Source: Dysgonamonadaceae bacterium
GTDB taxonomy: Bacteria > Bacteroidota > Bacteroidia > Bacteroidales > Azobacteroidaceae
Assembly: GCA_031289145.1 (NCBI GenBank)
Contig: JAITQA010000029.1
Location: forward strand, 1 to 64,000
DNA: 64,000 nucleotides
Direction: 5' to 3'
The notes under the pieces are model-generated. The model was not told the origin of the DNA and did no database searches. It saw only the letters and a program-made list of their open reading frames with translations. A program made the translations under genes and the position numbers. Shown in pieces: positions 1 through 6,445 of this stretch. Position 1 is the first letter of the stretch. The number at the start of each line of letters is the position of its first letter.

Positions 1-1
1 T

Positions 2-904
2 TCAGTCACACAAGAAATTTCAAAGTCCGATGTAGAGCAGTTTATTTTCTATAAAATATGGGAACTGTATTGGAGTTTCAAAGAAAATGATAATCAAATT
101 CCACAATTGAAACGAAATAAACAAGAACAAGACGAACAAGAACAAGAACAAGAACAAGACGAAAAATTCTATAATTTCATAAAGCAAGTGCCTTACGATA
201 TGTACCTTTCCGTTGACAATAAATGGTTTGTGAAATATGAAACGATACATAAGCTTCCAGAAAGCCAACTTACAGAAATTGCTACAAATTTTGAAAACTG
301 CGAAAAAACAGGCGGATACAATCAAAAAGAACTGCGTTTAAGCAATTTCAAAAACTATACATTTAACAAACATATTTTCGGTATGAAAAAAATATTTATC
401 TCGTATTCCCGTAAAGATGTGGGATATAAAAATCTTTTGAGGGACAGGTTGAGTATGTTGCAAAGGTTTAATATTGCAAAAACTTGGGCTTGCGAAGACC
501 TTACAGACAGTTTGTGGGATGAAAAAATACAAAAAGAATTGAATGATAGCCATTTGGTGATTTTTATGCTGTCGCCGAATTTCTTTGCGGGCGAGTATAT
601 TGTCAATAAAGAAGTTATTCCTGTATTAAAGAAATTTAGCGAGGGAAAACAAAAAATTATGTGTGTCAAAGTTAGCGAGTTTGGCGCTGAAGATGAGATA
701 GATAAATTTTTTAAAGATAAAAATTTAAATTACATTACAAGCGATTTCCAATATTTTCCTTACGGAAAAATAGACAATCGCATTACAGGACAGTTTGAAG
801 AAAGAATTGTTCCGTTAGACCAGTATCGCCAGATGTGCGGTTACGGTTCAATAGAACCCGCTTTGAAGCAAATTGTAGATAAAATTATTGAAGCATTAAA
901 ATAG
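2..904 (+). CDS. TIR-domain protein, 5' end outside the window
   Basis: The frame is open from base 2 with no convincing start, so the gene enters from the left; the TTG at 107 is only an internal codon. About 125 residues of unrecognised sequence with an acidic Gln/Glu repeat precede a TIR domain that opens with KKIFISYSRKD (about 130 residues into the visible part). It continues through TDSLWDEKIQKEL and VIFMLSPNFFAGEYIVNKEV, where the last Glu sits at the usual place of the NADase catalytic glutamate. TIR domains in bacteria cleave NAD or make signalling nucleotides, commonly in anti-phage or conflict systems. The TIR domain is C-terminal, as in Roco (ROC-COR-TIR) proteins and many bacterial sensors; the visible N-terminal part could be the end of such a sensor, but I cannot assign it. 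The stop lies 9 bp before the ATG of the FGE-like gene, so the two are probably one operon. The TIR call is firm; the full architecture is unknown. Confidence 0.85.
   Translation, partial: SVTQEISKSDVEQFIFYKIWELYWSFKENDNQIPQLKRNKQEQDEQEQEQEQDEKFYNFIKQVPYDMYLSVDNKWFVKYETIHKLPESQLTEIATNFENCEKTGGYNQKELRLSNFKNYTFNKHIFGMKKIFISYSRKDVGYKNLLRDRLSMLQRFNIAKTWACEDLTDSLWDEKIQKELNDSHLVIFMLSPNFFAGEYIVNKEVIPVLKKFSEGKQKIMCVKVSEFGAEDEIDKFFKDKNLNYITSDFQYFPYGKIDNRITGQFEERIVPLDQYRQMCGYGSIEPALKQIVDKIIEALK
125..163 (+). repeat. In-frame GAACAA hexamer repeat
   Basis: Five copies of GAACAA, one separated from the other four by a GAC codon, encode a Gln/Glu/Asp tract just before the TIR part. Copy-number changes would be in frame and alter linker length rather than switch the gene off. 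Confidence 0.7.
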
Positions 905-913
905 AAAGTGATT

Positions 914-1678
914 ATGGCAAATATAAAAGACAAAATGACTCAAGATATCTTCGACAAAATAATTAAAGAAATCCTCGACAATATGGTAGAGGTTATAGTT
1001 GATGAAAAATGTTTGGCATACACGGAAACAAAAAAAAATGTTCCCAAAGAAAATTTCAAGTTTCCTAAAAGTAAGAAATTTTTCATCAGCCGTTATGCTG
1101 TTACGCAAGAGCAGTGGGAGGCTGTAATGAACAAAGAAAATCCTTCTGAATTTAAGGGTGAAAACTTGCCGGTAGAATGTGTCAGTTGGACGGATGCGCA
1201 GGAATTTATAAAGAAGTTGAATGACAAACCAGAGAGAACAAACAAACCAGACAAAGAATACCGCCTGCCTACCGAAGCAGAATGGGAATATGCGGCGCGG
1301 GGCGGTAAAAAAAGCAATAATTACGAATATGCAGGAACAAGCGACAACAATAAAAAAGTGGCATGGCATTACGAAAACAGTGGTGACAGGGAATTGGAAG
1401 ATAACAAAAGGGATGCAAAAAATTTAGATGCGAATAAGAATAAAACTCACGACGTAGGTTTGAAACTGCCCAACGAATTAGGACTTTATGATATGAGCGG
1501 CAACGTTTGGGAATGGTGTGAAGATTGGTATGATAAAGACCACGCTTACCGCGTTTTGCGCGGCGGTAGTTGGTGCAGCAGCGCGGAGCGTTGCCGTGTG
1601 TCGTACCGCTACTACTTCCGTTCGCCCGACCCCCGCATCACCTTTATCGGTTTCCGCCTCGTTCTTCCCCAGTTATAA
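914..1678 (+). CDS. FGE/SUMF1-like protein with a DGR-type C-terminus
   Basis: A 254-residue protein of the formylglycine-generating enzyme / sulfatase-modifying factor fold (C-type-lectin-like). Visible family blocks are VTQEQWEAVM, PVECVSWTDAQEF, YRLPTEAEWEYAARGG, PNELGLYDMSGNVWEW and the terminal RVLRGGSW...IGFRLV. I chose the ATG at 914 over the in-frame GTG at 908. There is no signal peptide, so it is probably cytoplasmic, like its TIR neighbour 9 bp upstream. No sulfatase is nearby, which argues against a sulfatase-maturation role. In Bacteroidetes this same fold, with this same RGGSW...GFRL ending, is a frequent variable protein of diversity-generating retroelements and a frequent ligand-binding module beside conflict effectors. 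The likely role is therefore recognition, with TIR as effector; that is inference. Confidence 0.85.
   Translation: MANIKDKMTQDIFDKIIKEILDNMVEVIVDEKCLAYTETKKNVPKENFKFPKSKKFFISRYAVTQEQWEAVMNKENPSEFKGENLPVECVSWTDAQEFIKKLNDKPERTNKPDKEYRLPTEAEWEYAARGGKKSNNYEYAGTSDNNKKVAWHYENSGDRELEDNKRDAKNLDANKNKTHDVGLKLPNELGLYDMSGNVWEWCEDWYDKDHAYRVLRGGSWCSSAERCRVSYRYYFRSPDPRITFIGFRLVLPQL
1550..1663 (+). other. Candidate DGR variable region (VR)
   Basis: The last ~40 codons of the FGE-like gene match the layout of Bacteroidetes DGR variable repeats: RVLRGGSW, then clustered variable positions, then IGFRLV. In template repeats the variable positions are typically AAC/AAT (Asn) codons. Here nearly all the corresponding codons end in C or T and look like adenine-substituted AAC/AAT: TGC, AGC, AGC after the Trp; CGT, TAC, TAC, TAC, TTC, CGT; then ATC, ACC, TTT before IGF. 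Flanking codons are conventional. No template repeat or reverse transcriptase was seen in the window, so this would be a remote target. The TCG at 1622 does not fit simple A substitution of AAC/AAT. Confidence 0.6.
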
Positions 1679-1866
1679 CAGCAGAAAATCCATTCTTTTC
1701 TTTTAATCAAAAAAAGAAAGGAGGCAGACAAGTTTTGCAATGAGCGCAGCGGCGAAGCGTAACGGAGTGGAGCGAAGCAAGCAAGCGAATATGCAAAACG
1801 CGCAAAAAAAAAATTTATTTTTAAATCGTTATCGTACATACTACCTAATTGTCCTGAACGGACGGA

Positions 1867-2035
1867 TTTTCATAACCGCAGGTAAGGCGAAGCCGCAGCC
1901 TGCGGACAAAAACGGACAAGCGCAACTGCCTGAAAGGCAGGACAAAAAGGATGATATAGAAGGTAAAGTACTGCCTTTCAGGCAGTTGAATGTGCGCATT
2001 ATCTACCACAGGTCAACGACCTGCGGTTATGAAAA
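1867..2035. repeat. Nested perfect inverted repeats
   Basis: Outer arms: TTTTCATAACCGCAGGT at 1867-1883 pairs perfectly with 2019-2035. Inner arms: AACTGCCTGAAAGGCAG at 1924-1940 pairs perfectly with 1971-1987. Each inner arm is itself a small hairpin (CTGCC/GGCAG), another hairpin CCGCAG-C-CTGCGG lies at 1893-1905, and CAGGTC-AAC-GACCTG overlaps the right outer arm. The whole could fold into one long hairpin of about 170 nt. It may be a cluster of REP-like palindromes, a MITE-like remnant, or a structured RNA. Confidence 0.75.
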
Positions 2036-2038
2036 TAA

Positions 2039-2052
2039 AGCCCATTCGGGCT
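2039..2052. repeat. Short hairpin AGCCC-ATTC-GGGCT
   Basis: A 5-bp perfect stem with a 4-nt loop directly after the nested inverted repeats. No T-run follows, so it is not a good intrinsic terminator on either strand; it looks like one more member of the palindrome cluster. Confidence 0.5.
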
Positions 2053-2165
2053 AATTGAATTGTCGGATCAACCGAAACCATAATACAACTTTGGGTGTGA
2101 AGCAAATTTGCCCGGCAACTCAATTGACTATTTCACTTCCCCTAATCCTAAACACAGGGTTTTAC

Positions 2166-2480
2166 TTATGTTTTTAGTTTTTCTAACTGTTCTGCGCTTA
2201 GCCCGGTCAATTCGGCAATCTCTTCTAAAGACATTCTTTTTTGAAAACATTTTCGGGCTATTTCGACACTTTTTTGATTGCCCCCATCTCTAAATGATTT
2301 TTCAGAGGCTTCTTCCCTTGCATAATCAACCGCGTCTCGAACGTCTTGATACTCCAATATACTTTTGTTATATGCTTCCATATCTGCTTCTGTTAATTTT
2401 TTGATTTCCGCTGCTTTAAATAATTTCTCGAATATTCTTCCCTGTACTTCCGCCGGTCGTGCGTTCAACCTTGACAGACA
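2166..2480 (-). pseudogene. 3' fragment of Rpn/PD-(D/E)XK family transposase
   Basis: About 100 codons encode the C-terminal part of a Bacteroidales Rpn-type (recombination-promoting nuclease/putative transposase) protein: GRIFEKLFKAAEIKKLTEAD, an EAYNKS block, then ARKCFQKRMSLEEIAELTGLS, the small helix-turn-helix-like tail. The PD-(D/E)XK nuclease core that should precede it is missing, and a TAG stop lies in frame at 2481-2483. The full family protein is about 300 residues, so this is a decayed or truncated copy. A still shorter relic of the same tail is at 26800-26880. Confidence 0.75.
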
Positions 2481-2541
2481 CTAAAAACTAAAAATAAGCG
2501 ACGAAATGTATATCCAAGTCCCGCACAGGGTGAACAAACCA

Positions 2542-4149
2542 TCATTCCCAATCATCTGTACGAAACGGAGATGCGGGCAATCCTTCTTTATTGTACAGAT
2601 TACAAATCGGGTTGTTGGAAAATGCGTAACGAACGGCTACCGGATTTTGTACGTTTGCATTTGACACAATGACTTTGTTTCCATCAATAACCGCATCCGC
2701 CCAAATAAATTCACAGTTGGGTCCCGCAATGGCAAAACCGGTCAACCTGGTCGGCGATGCTTGGGCTTGTTCTCCAGCAGGAATATAGGGTGAAGTTCCC
2801 AAGACCAGTCCGCTTCCCTTGTTTTTGAATGTCAAAATGATTCTATTGCCGTCGATTGTCATATTATCATACATTGGACTTGAGCCGTTAATTTTCTCGC
2901 CATAGATTGTTTGTCGTGTCACCAGCGCCAAACGATGCCCGACATCGTATTTGTCAATCGGATGCATATCGAACGGATCGCCTACGTCAATCGTAACCGC
3001 CATTGCCGTATTGGGTAAAGCAAGTGTTTTCGTCTGTGCATCACGCACCCAACGCCATTTCTCACCCTCAGCATTCGGGTCATTATCAACAGGACCATAG
3101 TTAGGCAGTTGCACAAAGACGAACGGGAAGTCGCCAATGCCCCATTTTTTTCTCCAATCGGAAATCATAGTAGGGAATAGCGTAGCATATTCTTTGGCTG
3201 ATCCTCCGGAATTAAATTCTCCCTGGTACCAAATAACCCCTTTTATAGCAAACGGAATTAAAGGAGAAATCATGGCATTAAACAGATTGGTCGGGCCATT
3301 GTTTCCTCCATCCGGTTTTTTAGGCTCTTCCGGACGCGGAGCAGTTTCGTTCCATCCTTTTACGGCAATGTCCCATGCCGCTTTTTTCTCTTTGTAATCG
3401 ACTGAAATAATAGGATTGTCTTTCACGTTTTTTTCGTAAAAAGCAATATATCTTGATAATACAGGCTCGCTGTCCAAGCCGGAAAGACTTGTCCATGCTT
3501 CTGCGCGAGTGCCTCCCCACGCGCTTTGAATGACGCCTATTGCTTGTCCTGTGGCTTTGCGAATGTCACGGGCAAAATAGTATGCCGTACTCGAAAACCC
3601 TTGCCCGTTGATTTTGTTCAAGGCTTCGGGAGTACACAAAACCCACCGGGCAGCCCATTCGGGATTTTGCACATCGTCGGGAATCCGAATATCGGAAAGC
3701 GGTTGAAGCGATGTGTTTTTGGGTACAAAGAACAAACGAAGCAAGGGGTCGTCGGACTTGTCGACATCGTCGGTATAGGCTTTATTCTTAATGCCCCATT
3801 CCATATTGGATTGTCCGGATGCTACCCAAACATCGCCGACCAAAACATCTTGAAACAGCAAGGTGTTATTGCCTTTTATTGTAAGCGTTTCTCCTTTCGA
3901 TTTCGGTTTCAGCGGTTTGAAATTCATTTCCCAGGAGCCATCAGCTGAGGCAGTCGTTTTCCTTGTGTTTCCGGCAAAAATCACGGATACTTTTTCGCCG
4001 GGGTCTGCCCAACCCCGGATTGTCAATTTTGTATTTTGTTGTAAAACCATGTGGTCGCCAAACAGTAAAGGCATCCGCACATCCGCTGCAATCATCACAG
4101 CATTTAATAAGCCGATTGCGAGTAATAAAATAAGTTTTTTCATTGCCAT
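2542..4149 (-). CDS. Sialate O-acetylesterase-type (SASA/SGNH) esterase
   Basis: An exported carbohydrate esterase of about 535 residues that removes acetyl (or similar) groups from glycans. After a signal peptide (MAMKKLILLLAIGLLNA) comes the family opening RMPLLFGDHMVLQQ. The SGNH nucleophile block is ASGQSNMEWG, the block WYQGEFNSGG follows, and DVGDPFDMHPIDKYDVGHR carries the Asp/His part. This is the last gene of the PUL 1 operon; it removes side-chain esters so that the glycosidases can act. The frame is open to 4194, but starts at 4149 or 4143 place the signal peptide correctly; the ATG at 4143 overlaps the upstream stop as ATGA, implying translational coupling. Confidence 0.88.
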   Translation of the reverse strand: MAMKKLILLLAIGLLNAVMIAADVRMPLLFGDHMVLQQNTKLTIRGWADPGEKVSVIFAGNTRKTTASADGSWEMNFKPLKPKSKGETLTIKGNNTLLFQDVLVGDVWVASGQSNMEWGIKNKAYTDDVDKSDDPLLRLFFVPKNTSLQPLSDIRIPDDVQNPEWAARWVLCTPEALNKINGQGFSSTAYYFARDIRKATGQAIGVIQSAWGGTRAEAWTSLSGLDSEPVLSRYIAFYEKNVKDNPIISVDYKEKKAAWDIAVKGWNETAPRPEEPKKPDGGNNGPTNLFNAMISPLIPFAIKGVIWYQGEFNSGGSAKEYATLFPTMISDWRKKWGIGDFPFVFVQLPNYGPVDNDPNAEGEKWRWVRDAQTKTLALPNTAMAVTIDVGDPFDMHPIDKYDVGHRLALVTRQTIYGEKINGSSPMYDNMTIDGNRIILTFKNKGSGLVLGTSPYIPAGEQAQASPTRLTGFAIAGPNCEFIWADAVIDGNKVIVSNANVQNPVAVRYAFSNNPICNLYNKEGLPASPFRTDDWE

Positions 4150-6431
4150 AATTTTGCTGCTGATAAAAGTGTAATATCGGGCGAACGTCCCCAATTTTCA
4201 TTTGCTTTTGCGCCCATTACCAGTTCCAATTTTCCACCGTCAATAATGTCTTCATGGCTAAACCAGGCTTGATTCAATTCCTTGCCGTTCAGTTTTGCCG
4301 ATTGGATGTATTTGTTTTCGGTAGAATTATTCAGCGCTTCTATTTCAAAGAATTTACCATTGCCCAAATCCAACTTCACATAATCAAAAAGCGGACTTCC
4401 GATGCTGTAAGTCGGAGAACCCGGAGTGACGGGATAAAAACCCATTGCAGAAAAGACGACGAAAGCCGACATTCCACCACCGTCTTCGTCACCGGGAATA
4501 CCCATCAAATCGTTTCTAAACCACTGATTCAAAAGATTTCTGATGCGCTTCTGGGTTTTCCACGGTTGACCGGCGTAATTGTATAAATAAGGTATATGCA
4601 AACTGGGTTCATTGGCCATGGAAAATTGCCCCACGTTGCCGGTGTGGTCGGGAAGTTGCTCGAAAAAATTATTTTTGCCTTTGCCCAAGGGCTCAACAAA
4701 TGTAGCATCCAGATTTTTCACAAAATTTTCTGGACCTTGCATTAAATCAATTAAATCCGCAATATTGTGCTGCACATCCCAACGATAAACCCATCCGTTG
4801 TTTTCGCCGTAATAATTCCGCGCCCCGACCCCTCCGGAGAAACGATAGTCAAAAGGCTGAATGAATTCGCCATTCTTATCTTTCGGGTGAAAGAACTGTG
4901 TTTCAGCATTGAACACATTTCGATAATTATAAGATGCTTTTAGAAAATATTCATGATCGGCTGTTTTATCCAACGATCCGGCAATTTCCGATAAACACCA
5001 AGTATCATAACTATTACCCAATATCAATGAAATCGCCTGCCTTTTTTCAAAGTCATGCGTTGCTTGGCAGGTTTCTTGTTCGCCTTCCTTTAAGGCCGGG
5101 AAATATCCTTTTTCCCAATAGAAACGATCCAGATCGGTGAGCGGTATTTTCGTCCACGGGAGCAGCGATTTTTCCGTTATTGCAGCCTTGCAGGCGATGT
5201 AAGCTTTTCCCAGATCAAAACCGGTAAGCCCTTTGCAATAAGCATCCCAGATAACTGCCACGGCATGATTGCCGTTCATCCGGTGACTGTCGCCGGTGAC
5301 TTCAGGGAAAGTCGGCATCCATCCGTTGGGAGACTGTTCCGCCATCCGGATGTAGGATTCAATCATATTTTTTTCCATTTCAGGTTCGATAAGAACCCGC
5401 AAGGGATGCGTAGCCCGGTAGGTATCCCAAATCCAGTCGTCGGTATAAAAAGGTATTCCGTTATCCGCGTGGATTTTCTCGTCGAAAGCGCTGTAATATT
5501 TCCCATCTTCGGAAATATTAATCATGCGTTCATACGTCCGGTAGAGAGAAGTGTAAAAAACCGTCTTCTGATTTTCATCCTCACTTTCAACCCGGATTTT
5601 TGCCAATACTTTATTCCACTTATCTCGTCCGGCTGCTGCAATCTCATCCACGCTAAAGGTATTCATTTCCCGCTGCAAGTTTTTCTTCGCTTGTTCCGTA
5701 CTGATAAAAGAGATTCCGTAACGTATATTAACTATATGCGCATTGAAAGTGAGTACAACAGCCGCATTTTCTCCGGTAACAATATTTTGAGCATAATCAA
5801 TGGATTCATTGGTCAATATACCTTTTTTTACCGGTGTTTGTTCCGTTTCCAGATACAAATAAACTTTTGTTGGTCCTTTATCAATCAGTTGAAAACCGGA
5901 CAAAGCCTCCGACGCTAATGCAAGCGTTCCGTTTACCGTATTCACAACAATGCTGTTTTCTCCGCTATGATTAAATATTAATTTATAAATCCCTGATTGA
6001 TGGGAAGGTGCATAATCCACCTCAATTTGTTCCTCGTCCAGATAAACACGATACCTGTACGGCGTTATTTTTTCCAAATCATAAGTATACTGTTTCACGG
6101 TTTGTCCGTTTAAGTGGGTGCCGGAGACCGGACTAATATTGAAAGCCGAACTTCCTCTGTGGCTGGTAACTACCACAGGCAGACCTTTTATCCGGTCTGA
6201 AGTATAATCTGCCCGTTCCGGATAAACCCTCAACATACTGTTCGGCAAATGAACGGTCGGATAAGTCGGCACCAATAAATGACTGATGTTACCCATGTAA
6301 GGATTAACATAATCGACAGGCGATTTCTCTTCTTTTGTTGCAGTTTTGTTGCAACAAGAAAAAAAAGATATACTTATTGCACCAAGTAATACAAATGTAG
6401 CTAAATTTTTTTGGATTCTTGTATTATCCAT
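4140..6431 (-). CDS. GH92 family alpha-mannosidase (PUL 1)
   Basis: A 763-residue exo-alpha-mannosidase-family protein. It is probably a surface or periplasmic lipoprotein: the N-terminus ends its hydrophobic stretch with SFFSCCNKT. Family hallmarks: VDYVNPYMG near the N-terminus, the acid-bearing motif YGENNGWVYRWDVQHN, and the C-terminal GDEDGGGMSAFVVFSAMGFYPV block that holds the calcium/base aspartates in characterised GH92 enzymes. Two deviations are visible: the usual glycine-rich GHTFPG-type segment after the first motif is replaced by TYPTVHLPNSMLRV, and GDEDGGG has Gly where Gln is common. It lies 14 bp after the GH43 gene and overlaps the esterase by ATGA. Members remove terminal alpha-1,2/1,3-mannose from N-glycans or mannan; the exact linkage cannot be read from sequence. 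Confidence 0.93.
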   Translation of the reverse strand: MDNTRIQKNLATFVLLGAISISFFSCCNKTATKEEKSPVDYVNPYMGNISHLLVPTYPTVHLPNSMLRVYPERADYTSDRIKGLPVVVTSHRGSSAFNISPVSGTHLNGQTVKQYTYDLEKITPYRYRVYLDEEQIEVDYAPSHQSGIYKLIFNHSGENSIVVNTVNGTLALASEALSGFQLIDKGPTKVYLYLETEQTPVKKGILTNESIDYAQNIVTGENAAVVLTFNAHIVNIRYGISFISTEQAKKNLQREMNTFSVDEIAAAGRDKWNKVLAKIRVESEDENQKTVFYTSLYRTYERMINISEDGKYYSAFDEKIHADNGIPFYTDDWIWDTYRATHPLRVLIEPEMEKNMIESYIRMAEQSPNGWMPTFPEVTGDSHRMNGNHAVAVIWDAYCKGLTGFDLGKAYIACKAAITEKSLLPWTKIPLTDLDRFYWEKGYFPALKEGEQETCQATHDFEKRQAISLILGNSYDTWCLSEIAGSLDKTADHEYFLKASYNYRNVFNAETQFFHPKDKNGEFIQPFDYRFSGGVGARNYYGENNGWVYRWDVQHNIADLIDLMQGPENFVKNLDATFVEPLGKGKNNFFEQLPDHTGNVGQFSMANEPSLHIPYLYNYAGQPWKTQKRIRNLLNQWFRNDLMGIPGDEDGGGMSAFVVFSAMGFYPVTPGSPTYSIGSPLFDYVKLDLGNGKFFEIEALNNSTENKYIQSAKLNGKELNQAWFSHEDIIDGGKLELVMGAKANENWGRSPDITLLSAAKLWQ

Positions 6432-6445
6432 AAGTAAATATTTTT

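Larger units (their letters stand above)
1679..2165. other. Gene-free, palindrome-rich spacer
   Basis: No credible gene is present. Open frames here translate to low-complexity peptides built on repeated GCG/GAAGC words (1733-1800). The stretch holds a T-rich/A-rich weak inverted repeat at about 1694-1721 just after the FGE stop (possible terminator), a TTTTGCA/TGCAAAA pair at 1733-1739 and 1792-1798, and the nested palindromes listed separately. Confidence 0.7.

Noticed and set aside
1612..1839. Minus-strand open frame across the end of the FGE-like gene
   Set aside because: Low-complexity peptide antisense to the variable region and to a GCG/GAAGC-rich stretch; no sign of a real protein.
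1740..2054. Plus-strand open frame of 104 codons after the FGE-like gene
   Set aside because: It runs through the palindrome cluster; its peptide is repeat-derived, has no domain and no promoter or start context.
1679..2541. A DGR reverse transcriptase, accessory gene or template repeat next to the variable region
   Set aside because: Looked for; only palindromes and a transposase fragment are present. No A-rich copy of 1550-1663 was recognised elsewhere in the window.
5265..5918. 217-codon plus-strand open frame
   Set aside because: Antisense to the GH92 gene, whose family motifs are continuous across the region.
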